The position numbers were made by a program, and so were the translations under genes. Of a stretch of 64,000 nt of DNA, positions 16,217 to 24,240 are shown in pieces. Position 1 is the stretch's first letter. Every line of letters starts with the position of its first letter. The DNA is from an uncultured SAR86 cluster bacterium (GTDB lineage Bacteria; Pseudomonadota; Gammaproteobacteria; Magnimaribacterales; TMED112). A model generated the notes under the pieces. That model saw nothing but the letters and a program-made list of their open reading frames with translations. It made no database searches and was not told the origin of the DNA. The stretch is from the NCBI GenBank assembly GCA_902619265.1, contig CACNDL010000004.1, forward strand, positions 1 through 64,000. Direction: 5' to 3'.

Positions 16217-16935
16217 TTAAATTGCCTCAAGAAATCTAAGTTGGATTTGTAAAAATCTCTTATATCAGACACACCGTACTTGAGCATAGCAATCCTTTCA
16301 ATGCCTAGACCAAAAGCTAAGCCTGAATATTTTTTAGAATCAACTTTGCAATTTTCTAAAACTTTTGGATTAACTACACCACAACCAAGTATTTCTAACC
16401 ATTTATCACCAAATAAGACATCTACCTCTGCAGATGGTTCAGTAAACGGAAAGTAAGATGGTCTGAATCTTAATTTTGCTTCCTCACCGAATAATGAGTG
16501 GCAAATTTTATAGATAAGGTCCTTTAAATGGGCAAAACTTACATCCTCATCAATAAATATGCCTTCAATCTGATGAAACATAGGAAGATGAGTCGCATCA
16601 TCATCTTTTCTATAAACTTTGCCTGGTGATATAAACGCCATTGGACCTTGCTCCTCTAGCATGCATCTTACTTGAACTGGTGAAGTATGCGTTCGAAGAA
16701 CGCTTTTCATACCATCCACATAAAAGGTGTCGTGCATTTCTCTAGCAGGGTGAGTTGCAGGAATATTCAGCATATCGAAGTTGTATTCTTCGCTTTCAAT
16801 TTCAGGGCCCTCAGCAACTTCAAAGCCAAAAGATGTAAGCAATTTTACTAATTCAAACTTTACTTGATTAATGGGGTGAACTGCCCCGATCTCTCGATCT
16901 AGACTAGGTAAGAATATCTCTTTTGGTTTTGACAT
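16213..16935 (-). CDS. pheS: Phenylalanyl-tRNA synthetase alpha subunit, lacking the N-terminal coiled coil
   Basis: This is the catalytic subunit of PheRS, with class II motif 2 (GKVYRKDDDATHLPMFHQIEG), the RFRPSYFPFTEPSAEVDV substrate loop and motif 3 (GLAFGLGIERIAMLKYG). It has 240 residues against 327 in E. coli. It begins at IFLPSLDREIGAVHP, which corresponds to about residue 90 of the E. coli protein. The coiled-coil arm that touches tRNA-Phe is therefore missing. The ATG overlaps the rplT stop as TAATG, so no upstream extension in this frame could restore the arm. Confidence 0.95.
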   Translation of the reverse strand: MSKPKEIFLPSLDREIGAVHPINQVKFELVKLLTSFGFEVAEGPEIESEEYNFDMLNIPATHPAREMHDTFYVDGMKSVLRTHTSPVQVRCMLEEQGPMAFISPGKVYRKDDDATHLPMFHQIEGIFIDEDVSFAHLKDLIYKICHSLFGEEAKLRFRPSYFPFTEPSAEVDVLFGDKWLEILGCGVVNPKVLENCKVDSKKYSGLAFGLGIERIAMLKYGVSDIRDFYKSNLDFLRQFK

Positions 16936-17282
16936 TAATCTATAGCAGTTTTCACAACTTTCTCAAAAGCTGCTTTATCCTGTATAGCTAACTCTGACAG
17001 CATCTTTCTGTCAAGTTCTATGCCTTTTTTGTTCATGCCAGCGATGAACTTAGAATAGGTATGCCCAAGATTTCTAACTTCTGCATTAATCCTAGTAATC
17101 CATAATCTTCTGAAATCTCTTTTTCTATTTTTTCTATCCCTATAGGCATATTGCAGGGATTTAATTAATGATTGTTTGGCCGTTTTGAATAAACGAGAAC
17201 GAGCGCCATAATGGCCTTTTGTTCTAGCTAGAACAGCTTTATGTTTTTTAGCGGCTAAATTTCCTTTTGTTGTTCTTGGCAT
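16935..17282 (-). CDS. rplT: 50S ribosomal protein L20
   Basis: L20 binds 23S rRNA early in 50S assembly and in many bacteria represses its own operon. The 115 residues are highly basic and show the family pattern, with [39 protein letters not shown] and GLTYSKFI-like [10 protein letters not shown]. It lies one base after rpmI and overlaps pheS at TAATG, the conserved infC-rpmI-rplT-pheS-pheT order. No obvious L20 operator-like pseudoknot was identified by eye. Confidence 0.97.
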   Translation of the reverse strand: MPRTTKGNLAAKKHKAVLARTKGHYGARSRLFKTAKQSLIKSLQYAYRDRKNRKRDFRRLWITRINAEVRNLGHTYSKFIAGMNKKGIELDRKMLSELAIQDKAAFEKVVKTAID

Positions 17283-17283
17283 T

Positions 17284-17475
17284 TTATGCTTCCAATAGTT
17301 TATTCACTACTTTAAGGTTTGCACCTTCAAGATGTGATGTCCCTCTAGCGTGTCTTTTCTTTTTTGTCTTATGCTTAGACAAAATATGGTTTCTGCCAGC
17401 GGACCTCATCTTCAGGCCTGAACCAGTTACTTTAAATCTCTTTTTTGCACCGGAGTGATTCTTTAATTTACTCAT
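17284..17475 (-). CDS. rpmI: 50S ribosomal protein L35
   Basis: L35 is a small, very basic protein of 63 residues that reads [20 protein letters not shown]. It continues with the conserved K/R-rich core [18 protein letters not shown], and its length matches the family. Its ATG overlaps the infC stop (ATGA) and it ends two bases before rplT, so all three are translationally coupled. Confidence 0.97.
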   Translation of the reverse strand: MSKLKNHSGAKKRFKVTGSGLKMRSAGRNHILSKHKTKKKRHARGTSHLEGANLKVVNKLLEA

Positions 17476-18011
17476 TTTACCTTCTTAGGTGTCAGTAGCG
17501 CGCTATAAGTTCTATTTTCAAACTTTGGTTCCACTAACACAGATGCAATATCTTCCGTTTCTTTAATGATGCTGTCAAGTAAAGTTTTACCAAAACTCGT
17601 GTTCCCAAGCTCTCTTCCACGGAAGGTAACCGAGATTTTAACGTTAGCTTTTTTCTCAATAAAGCCCATAATCTTTTTTAGTTTCGTATTAATATCGCCT
17701 GTATCAATATTAGGACGCATCTTAATTTCTTTTTGTTCTATCTTTTTCTGTTGTTTTTTTGCCGCAGATTGTTTTTTCTTTTGATCAAATTTGTGTTTGC
17801 CATAATCCAGAATTTTCGCCACACAAGGTTCCTTATCGAAGGTGATTTGCAACAAGTCCAAGCCCTTATCCTGAGCAATTTTTAAGGCATCATCTTTACT
17901 GTAAACGCCAAGTTTTTCTCCGTTATTATCGATCACTGTTAATTTTTGTGCTTTAACGTATTTGTTAACAGGTGCCTGGGGTGGTCTTCTTCTTTGTCTT
18001 TGTGGTCTCAA
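17472..18011 (-). CDS. infC: Translation initiation factor IF-3, TTG start
   Basis: IF-3 binds 30S and discriminates against non-canonical start codons and wrong initiator tRNA. The 179 residues contain the N-domain ([17 protein letters not shown]...[16 protein letters not shown]), the lysine-rich linker and the C-domain ([20 protein letters not shown]...VTFRGRELG). The only plausible start is TTG at 18011. Upstream in frame there is just ATC before a TAA stop, and no in-frame ATG precedes the conserved N-domain. A rare start codon here is the known device for infC autoregulation (AUU in E. coli). thrS, the usual upstream neighbour, is absent. Confidence 0.95.
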   Translation of the reverse strand: MRPQRQRRRPPQAPVNKYVKAQKLTVIDNNGEKLGVYSKDDALKIAQDKGLDLLQITFDKEPCVAKILDYGKHKFDQKKKQSAAKKQQKKIEQKEIKMRPNIDTGDINTKLKKIMGFIEKKANVKISVTFRGRELGNTSFGKTLLDSIIKETEDIASVLVEPKFENRTYSALLTPKKVK

Positions 18012-18091
18012 ATTATTATGGGTTGTAAAGATTTAATGTGCATAGAATTAGCACTGCTGATAAGTCTTAAGTAATGTCATAGAATGCAAAT

Positions 18092-18116
18092 ATTATACGA
18101 TTTATGGATTTAATCA
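18092..18116 (-). promoter_or_regulatory. Candidate promoter for the infC operon
   Basis: A perfect minus-strand TATAAT occupies 18092-18097, about 80 bp upstream of the infC TTG. The upstream TTGATT hexamer (18112-18117) is only 14 bp away, so the -35 assignment is weak. It lies just before the VOC gene's last codons, in the 102-bp gap that is the only sizeable break in this part of the minus-strand run. Confidence 0.45.
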
Positions 18117-18545
18117 AGAGTTTGTATCCCACAAAGATTCCGGCACTTTCATAGTTTTAATTTCTATGGCATTGCCACTTGGATCACGAATAAAAAATGT
18201 TTCTTGTTCACGATAACCTCCTTTAAATCTTAAAAAAGGTGCATCCAGGAAATTATATTCATCGCTATTGTGAATTCTTTTCTTAACTTCCTGAAAATCG
18301 TCATTTGAAAGATGTATACCAAAATGTGGCACACAAACATCAGCCATATCTACGTGATGTCTGTGACTATGAGTTAATTCATCTTCACCAGCATTATGTA
18401 GAGTAAGTTCATTGCCCCAGAAATTAATGTCTTGCCATTTACCTTTTTCACAATTACCTTCCTCGCAACCTAAAAAATCACAATAAAATTCTTTTGATTC
18501 TTCAATTGATCTGACTGGAATAGCTAGGTGAAATCTTGAACTCAT
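18114..18545 (-). CDS. VOC/glyoxalase-superfamily protein
   Basis: This 143-residue single-domain protein has the paired beta-alpha-beta-beta-beta fold of vicinal-oxygen-chelate enzymes. FHLAIPVRSIEESKEFYCDFLG is the N-terminal half. FGIHLSNDDFQEVKKRI begins the second, and TFFIRDPSGNAIEIKTM is the hallmark C-terminal strand. Possible metal ligands are His in FHLAIP, His in FGIHL and Glu in AIEIK. The ATG at 18545 is used, because the track start at 18548 is a TTG. It follows uvrC by three bases. Substrate unknown: glyoxalase, dioxygenase and resistance types are all possible. Confidence 0.82.
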   Translation of the reverse strand: MSSRFHLAIPVRSIEESKEFYCDFLGCEEGNCEKGKWQDINFWGNELTLHNAGEDELTHSHRHHVDMADVCVPHFGIHLSNDDFQEVKKRIHNSDEYNFLDAPFLRFKGGYREQETFFIRDPSGNAIEIKTMKVPESLWDTNS

Positions 18546-18548
18546 CAA

Positions 18549-20294
18549 CTAATTATAAAACTCTTTTGTAAGACTTTGAATCTCCTTAGCCAAATCTATT
18601 TTTATACTCAAGTCTTTTGAAATTTGTTGTAGGCTCAGTTTTGCAATAGGTTCTATTGAATTGTATTTAGCATAGATTCGTTCAACTATTTTTGGTCCGA
18701 CACCATTAATATCAAAAAGAAAATGTTTCTTCATATCCTTGCGTTTTTTGCTTCTAAAATTCTTAAGCGCAAATCTATGTGCCTCATCCCTAATATCTAA
18801 AAATAGTTTTGAGATATCTTCTGAATTACGAAATTCATAATCACCAACATTGGTATGTAAGGTTTCAAGACCGTATTTTCTCTTAACGCCTTTAGATACT
18901 GATACACATTGAATGTCTATATCTAATCTTTCTGATATGTAATTCAAGTGGGTCTTGCCACCGTCAATTAAAATTAGATCTACTTCAGGTATTGATTTTA
19001 GATATTTATTAATTCCAAATAACAATGAGTCTAAATCGGACTCAGAAATTGTAATGGGCACTCGAAAAAATCGGTATTTGCTTTTATTGAACGAATTTTC
19101 TGAGAAATTTACACATGAGACTGTTTTTATATCTCCACTAACGCCACTAACGTCAAATCCTACGATAGTTGGCTCCTCGATTGTATTAAGATTTCTGCGC
19201 AGAAAATCTAAAGATTGAGCATATTTTTGATATTTCGTAGCTTGGTTTAATAGACCTTCATTAGCATTTTTGTTAGCAAGCTCAATCCACTCAGCTTTTT
19301 TTCCTTTCTGTGGTTTAAGAAATTTTACATTTCCAAATATATCATTCTCATCAACTTTAAATTCTGTGATGATCTTACTAACAGAGGGGTATTTTTGAAT
19401 CAAACTTGGAATAAATTCTAATAAAGCGTCGTAATCGTTTTTTTGAAGATGGTTTTTAAAAATGAATTTTTGTAAATTAACAAACCTGTCTGATTCGACT
19501 TGTATTACTGCAACTGAAATAAGTTTTTCATTTGTTCGAATACCAACTACTCTTGTATTGCTACCTTTTGAAAAAATAATTTGTTTTTGATTGATTTTGT
19601 TTAATTGCTCTAGTCTGTCTCTTATAGCTGCTGCTTGTTCAAATTTTTCAAGATTAGCTGCTTGCACCATTTCTTCCTTCATTTTCTTTTCTAGATGTTT
19701 GAAATTGCCCTTAAGAATTGTTTTGGTATCTTCAATGTCTTTTCTATACTCTGTTTTATTAATTTCACCGACACAGGGTGCAGTACACCGACCAATTTGA
19801 TACTCCATGCATGGCCTTGATCTATTTTTAAAGTAGTTATCGCTACAAGTTCGTATCTTAAAAACTTTTTGAATTTGATTTACAGCTATTCGTGTTGCAT
19901 AAGCACTTGTGTATGGACCATAAAGACCTTCGTGACCTTTCAGAACTCTTTTAGTTTCAATTTTGGGGAAGTCATGATTTTCGTCTAGGTGAATGAAAGG
20001 ATAACTTTTATCGTCCCTTAATAAGATATTGAATCTTGGTTTTTCTGATTTAATCAGGTTTTGTTCCAAAAGTAATGCGTCAACCTCATTATTTGTTGTA
20101 ACAAAATCTAATTTGTTTGCCAAAGACACCAGTCTTTTCGTTTTATACGTTTGTGTGCCAGAAAAATAACTTCTAGCTCTTTTTTTAAGATTTTTTGCCT
20201 TACCGATATATAAGACTTCATCGTTATTGAAAAACTTATATATGCCTGGCTCTTCGGGAAATTTGGCGGTTAAGGCTTTTAGATCTTTATTCAA
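18549..20294 (-). CDS. uvrC: Excinuclease ABC subunit C
   Basis: UvrC makes the two incisions in nucleotide excision repair. The N-terminal GIY-YIG nuclease is visible as PGIYKFFNNDEVLYIGKAKN. The zinc-like cysteines follow (CMEYQIGRCTAPCVG), then the UVR domain around residue 205 (LEKFEQAAAIRDRLEQL). Next are the RNase-H-like nuclease (VGFDVSGVSG, DLILIDGGK) and a C-terminal helix-hairpin-helix (FDINGVGPKIVERIYAKY). At 581 residues it is near full length. The start is TTG at 20294, since the in-frame upstream sequence has no ATG before a TAA. It overlaps pgi by 8 bp. Confidence 0.96.
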   Translation of the reverse strand: MNKDLKALTAKFPEEPGIYKFFNNDEVLYIGKAKNLKKRARSYFSGTQTYKTKRLVSLANKLDFVTTNNEVDALLLEQNLIKSEKPRFNILLRDDKSYPFIHLDENHDFPKIETKRVLKGHEGLYGPYTSAYATRIAVNQIQKVFKIRTCSDNYFKNRSRPCMEYQIGRCTAPCVGEINKTEYRKDIEDTKTILKGNFKHLEKKMKEEMVQAANLEKFEQAAAIRDRLEQLNKINQKQIIFSKGSNTRVVGIRTNEKLISVAVIQVESDRFVNLQKFIFKNHLQKNDYDALLEFIPSLIQKYPSVSKIITEFKVDENDIFGNVKFLKPQKGKKAEWIELANKNANEGLLNQATKYQKYAQSLDFLRRNLNTIEEPTIVGFDVSGVSGDIKTVSCVNFSENSFNKSKYRFFRVPITISESDLDSLLFGINKYLKSIPEVDLILIDGGKTHLNYISERLDIDIQCVSVSKGVKRKYGLETLHTNVGDYEFRNSEDISKLFLDIRDEAHRFALKNFRSKKRKDMKKHFLFDINGVGPKIVERIYAKYNSIEPIAKLSLQQISKDLSIKIDLAKEIQSLTKEFYN

Positions 20295-21615
20295 TTTCTT
20301 TCTTCGTATTTAATTTACCTAATTCAACCCCCCATTGATCGAATGGATTAATGTTCCAAAACATACTCATTAATATGGTTTTATTTTCCCAAATTGCAAT
20401 TAACTCTCCTAGAGATTCTGGTGATATATTTTTTAAAAGTACTGTTGTATATCTCTTAGGTAAAACTCTCTTTTGTAAGTCAGATTCGTTTAGTGTGCCA
20501 TCTCTAAGAGATTTAGTTTGTCCTTTGAATTGTTTGAAATTCAAATCGTCATTTTCTGAAGCAATAAAGTAGCTATTGGTTTCCCTATTTCCTTGAAATA
20601 AATGCTGAAAAAAGGAGTGTTGAGATCTTGGGCCATACCCACCCCAAATAATTGATCCAGTATTAAAATCCAATAGTTCATTTGTATCTCTATCCACTGA
20701 TTTTCCGAGGGACTCCATTTCAAGCTGTTGGGCATAGGCATAGAAATTTCTCAACTTATAGTCGTAATTAAGGATTAATGTCGTATCAAAATTTAATAAA
20801 TTATTGAAAACGATATCTTGTATAGCTAATGAAAGCGCTGGATTTAACCCAGGCTTCTGTGAACTTAAAATATCTATACTAATTGCACCAGATAAGAATT
20901 TTTCAAAAGCGGTTCGACCATTGGATAAAAAGAATCCTATGTTTATTCCAGTCCATATTGAAAATCTGCCACCAGTACCAACGTCAAAATCTAGAATGTT
21001 GTTTGCATTGATTCCATAGTCAATTGCTGATTTTCTCGATGCCGTTACAGCAAATGTGTTGTTAAGATATTTATTTTTAGTAATTACTTCATAACTTCTT
21101 AAAGTTTCAAGAGTTGAAAAAGATTTTGAAGCAATGACTAAGCCGTATTCAGACAAATCTAAATTTTTAAACTTTTCAAACTCTGCTGGGTCACTGCCTG
21201 TAACAAAATTAATTTCGATTTCATCATTTGAAAAAACATCGTGCATAAGTTTTGGTCCTAGGTATGAACCTCCAATACCAAAAATTATTATTTTTTTAAA
21301 ATTGGTTTTAATTAATTTCGCTAAAACTTCAATTTCATCTAAACTTTTTGAATATAAATCTGATTCTGGGTCCCTATATTTAAAGTGTGTGACTGCTCTA
21401 TTTTCAGTATTATTTAGTCTGGCTCCAGACTTGAGATCCTGAAATTTTTTTGTAAATTCATGTTTTTCAGCGTAATTTTCAAAATAATTAAAAGTTGCTT
21501 CGTTGATTAATGTTGTGGATTGGTCAATTGACAAAAAGCCTGTTGAAAACTTTCGTTTACATACTCCACGAGTTTGTTCAGCAGAAATATTATTTAATAA
21601 ATCTTGAAACTTCAC
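20287..21615 (-). CDS. pgi: Glucose-6-phosphate isomerase, compact form
   Basis: PGI interconverts glucose-6-phosphate and fructose-6-phosphate. Diagnostic segments are IIIFGIGGSYLGPKLM, SKSFSTLETL (phosphate loop), GGRFSIWTGINIGF, the catalytic-region GPRSQHSFFQHLFQGN and the C-terminal FDQWGVELGK. At 442 residues it is about 100 shorter than E. coli Pgi (549). The loss is spread over the N-terminal region and internal loops and it ends soon after the FDQWGVELGK signature. The start is GTG at 21615, overlapping the pyrF stop as GTGA. It sits between pyrF and uvrC, an uncommon context. Confidence 0.94.
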   Translation of the reverse strand: MKFQDLLNNISAEQTRGVCKRKFSTGFLSIDQSTTLINEATFNYFENYAEKHEFTKKFQDLKSGARLNNTENRAVTHFKYRDPESDLYSKSLDEIEVLAKLIKTNFKKIIIFGIGGSYLGPKLMHDVFSNDEIEINFVTGSDPAEFEKFKNLDLSEYGLVIASKSFSTLETLRSYEVITKNKYLNNTFAVTASRKSAIDYGINANNILDFDVGTGGRFSIWTGINIGFFLSNGRTAFEKFLSGAISIDILSSQKPGLNPALSLAIQDIVFNNLLNFDTTLILNYDYKLRNFYAYAQQLEMESLGKSVDRDTNELLDFNTGSIIWGGYGPRSQHSFFQHLFQGNRETNSYFIASENDDLNFKQFKGQTKSLRDGTLNESDLQKRVLPKRYTTVLLKNISPESLGELIAIWENKTILMSMFWNINPFDQWGVELGKLNTKKEIE

Positions 21616-22265
21616 GAGTAATCCTTTATGGCTTCTTCAATGTCTTTTGCCTGTGTAATCGGTCTACCAACTACAATGTAATCGGCACCTTTAGAATATG
21701 CTTCACCCGATGTCATTACTCTTTTTTGATCATCGAATGTGTGTTGATTTCTTATACCTGGCACAACTTTTATCAATGAAGTGTCTTTAATGAATTCAAG
21801 CTCTTGTGAACTACATACAATTCCATCAATTTTCGTCTCCATTGCAACATTGATTAAGTTATCAAATTGTTTTTTGAAATCATTGTTATAAAGTTCTCTG
21901 GTATCACTATCATCAAGACTTGTGAGCAAACTAACACCAAGAATCTTTGTATCTCCCTTAGATTCATTCGCAGCTTGAATCATATCTCGACCACCTTGAA
22001 GATGTATTGTTGTTAGTTTGACATTATATTGAGATATTTCTTCAACCGATTTTTTGACAGTATTTGGTATATCATGCAATTTCAAATCTAAAAATATCTC
22101 AAAACCCTTATGAGACAAAAATTCTAAAACCTTTGGTCCTTCTGATATAAATAGCTGTAAACCTACTTTGGCAATACATTTTTGAGGATCAAGCTTAGAA
22201 ATGAAATTAGACACTTCATCGATGTTTTTAAAATCGAGGGCAATAATTAGTCTTTTGTTCGACAT
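21612..22265 (-). CDS. pyrF: Orotidine 5'-phosphate decarboxylase
   Basis: PyrF carries out the last step of UMP synthesis. This 217-residue TIM-barrel protein starts LIIALDFKNIDEVSNFI and contains the catalytic FLDLKLHDIPNTVKKS (the Asp-x-Lys-x-x-Asp charge network). It ends with the phosphate-binding VVPGIRN and DYIVVGRPITQAKD. All key residues are present and the length is normal. It starts 34 bp downstream of the rpsA stop, in the place ihfB occupies in many gammaproteobacteria. Confidence 0.95.
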   Translation of the reverse strand: MSNKRLIIALDFKNIDEVSNFISKLDPQKCIAKVGLQLFISEGPKVLEFLSHKGFEIFLDLKLHDIPNTVKKSVEEISQYNVKLTTIHLQGGRDMIQAANESKGDTKILGVSLLTSLDDSDTRELYNNDFKKQFDNLINVAMETKIDGIVCSSQELEFIKDTSLIKVVPGIRNQHTFDDQKRVMTSGEAYSKGADYIVVGRPITQAKDIEEAIKDYS

Positions 22266-22298
22266 AACTTGAATTGTATTTAAAAGATTTGATATTTA

Positions 22299-23612
22299 CT
22301 AGGAAACAAGGGTAAGAGAGATTCTCTCTCTTTCAGAATCCATGCCACTAATAGAAACTGTAACTTCTTCACCAGCTTTATATAAATCTTGTATTGTTTG
22401 AGAGCCTACTTCGATCTCTGAGTGGTGTATTAATCCATCAATACCACCATCTAATTCAACAAACACACCAAAATCGGTCACTGATTTAATTTTAAGTTTC
22501 TCAAGAATATCACCATTGTTATGTTTATCTTCAAACTCTTTCCATGGATTTTCTGTGGTATGTTTTCTACTCAACGAAACTTTCCTTTCTTCAAGATCAA
22601 TTTCCATAACTTTCACATCAATTTTATCGCCTTTCTCTAGAATTGAAGCTGGGTTGATGTTTTTATTTTTCCAATCAAGATCGGTGATGTGTACTAGTCC
22701 TTCGATATCATCATCAAGTTTAACGAAGCATCCATAATCTGTAGTTAAAGCAACTTCTCCGTTCACAACTTGGCCAACATGATACTTACTTTCAATATCT
22801 TTCCAAGGATCCTCAGAAAGTTGTTTTAGACCTAAAGAAACTCTCATTTTTTCTTCGTCAAAGGAGAGAACCATGAATTCCATTTTATCACCAACTTTAA
22901 GTACTTCTTTTGGATGCATTACTCTTTTCCAAGATAAATCGGTAATATGAAGTAGGCCGTCTAAACCGCCCAGATCAACAAAAGCACCATAGTCTGTCAG
23001 GTTTTTGATGGTGCCCTCAATTTTTTCGCCTTCTTTGATGATTCCTAGCAATCTTTCTCTCTCTTCAGAATTTTGTTCTTGCAATACTGCTTTTCTGGAA
23101 AGAACAATGTTTGATCTTTTCTTATCGAATTTCATTACTTTGAAATCAAGAGTTTGGCCTGTTAAGTCTGGATAATCCTTACCTCCTTTTGGATCTATAA
23201 GAGAGCCAGGTAAGAATGCTTTGACGACATCAACGAATACTGTAAAGCCACCCTTAACTTTATTAACGACTTTACCTTCGACGTAGACACCGTCATTATG
23301 GGCTGTTTCCAACTTATCCCAAGTTTCTTGTTTTCTTGCTTTATCTCGAGAAAGTCTGATCTCACCGTATCCATCATCGAGTGCATCAAGCATGACTTCG
23401 ACCTCATCGCCTACCTCAACAACTAATTTACTTGCGTGATCTTGAAATTCTTCAATGGATACAAGCCCGTCAGATTTGAAACCAATGTCTAATGTGACCC
23501 ACTTCTTACCAATTTCTACAACATTGGCTTTAACCAATGATCCTTGCACAAGATTAAACTCGCTAAAACTTTTATCTAGCAAATTTTGTAATGTGTTATC
23601 AGTATTTTTCAT
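22299..23612 (-). CDS. rpsA: 30S ribosomal protein S1 with five S1 domains
   Basis: S1 brings mRNA to the 30S subunit. Five S1/OB repeats can be delimited at about residues 20-85, 105-170, 190-260, 277-347 and 363-435. They include the ribosome-docking first domain (VKANVVEIGKKWVTLDIGFK), the typical DYGAFVDLGGLDGLLHITDLSW third domain and the DYGCFVKLDDDIEGLVHITD fourth. E. coli S1 has six domains in 557 residues; this protein has 437 and ends right after domain five. ATG at 23612 is chosen over the TTG at 23615. It overlaps cmk by 14 bp, the conserved cmk-rpsA order. Confidence 0.95.
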   Translation of the reverse strand: MKNTDNTLQNLLDKSFSEFNLVQGSLVKANVVEIGKKWVTLDIGFKSDGLVSIEEFQDHASKLVVEVGDEVEVMLDALDDGYGEIRLSRDKARKQETWDKLETAHNDGVYVEGKVVNKVKGGFTVFVDVVKAFLPGSLIDPKGGKDYPDLTGQTLDFKVMKFDKKRSNIVLSRKAVLQEQNSEERERLLGIIKEGEKIEGTIKNLTDYGAFVDLGGLDGLLHITDLSWKRVMHPKEVLKVGDKMEFMVLSFDEEKMRVSLGLKQLSEDPWKDIESKYHVGQVVNGEVALTTDYGCFVKLDDDIEGLVHITDLDWKNKNINPASILEKGDKIDVKVMEIDLEERKVSLSRKHTTENPWKEFEDKHNNGDILEKLKIKSVTDFGVFVELDGGIDGLIHHSEIEVGSQTIQDLYKAGEEVTVSISGMDSERERISLTLVS

Positions 23613-24240
23613 CAATCAATTTTTTTATCAAATTTGTAATTTCTCCAACAGTCTTCTCTGAACTGTCAATGAAGATTGAATCCTCAGTTTGTTTTAATGG
23701 TGATTGAGTTCTTTTAGTGTCTCTATCATCCCTGAGCACAATCTCATTTTTGAGTTCGGAAATATTAACCTTTTGTCCAGCATTTCTCAACTGATTTGCT
23801 CTTCTCATTACTCTTTCTTCTAAATTTGCGGTTAAAAAAATTTTTACGAGTGAATCTGGAAAAAGTTTAGATGACATATCACGTCCTTCAGCGACTAAAC
23901 CCGGTGCTTTTCGATAGGTTTTTTGAATCATGGTTAATTTATCTCTTACCGCAGATAATTGAGATAGCTCTGATGAAAGTTTTGTTATTGCAGGACCTCT
24001 TATTTCATCAGTGATACTCTTATTTCGGTATGAAATAGTTTCATGTTCGAGATCATATTCGTGATCTATATTGTTTATCTCTTGCGTTATATCTGAGACC
24101 CCTATTGAATGCAGAAAAGCATAACATCTATATATCAGACCACTATCTAAGTAATTCCAATTTAAATCAATTGCTAAGGCTTTTGAGATAGTTCCTTTAC
24201 CAGAACCAGAGGGTCCATCAATTGTAACTATTGGTACCAT
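23599..24240 (-). CDS. cmk: Cytidylate kinase
   Basis: Cmk phosphorylates CMP and dCMP. Visible are the P-loop TIDGPSGSGKGTISKALA, the NMP-binding YLDSGLIYR, the conserved GRDMSSKLFPDS and VKIFLTANLEERVMRR. The RDDRDTKRTQSPLK lid and EDSIFIDSSEKTV near the end are also diagnostic. The 213-residue length is normal for the family. It overlaps aroA upstream by 13 bp and rpsA downstream by 14 bp, as in the gyrA-to-rpsA supercluster of pseudomonads. Confidence 0.95.
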   Translation of the reverse strand: MVPIVTIDGPSGSGKGTISKALAIDLNWNYLDSGLIYRCYAFLHSIGVSDITQEINNIDHEYDLEHETISYRNKSITDEIRGPAITKLSSELSQLSAVRDKLTMIQKTYRKAPGLVAEGRDMSSKLFPDSLVKIFLTANLEERVMRRANQLRNAGQKVNISELKNEIVLRDDRDTKRTQSPLKQTEDSIFIDSSEKTVGEITNLIKKLIDEKY

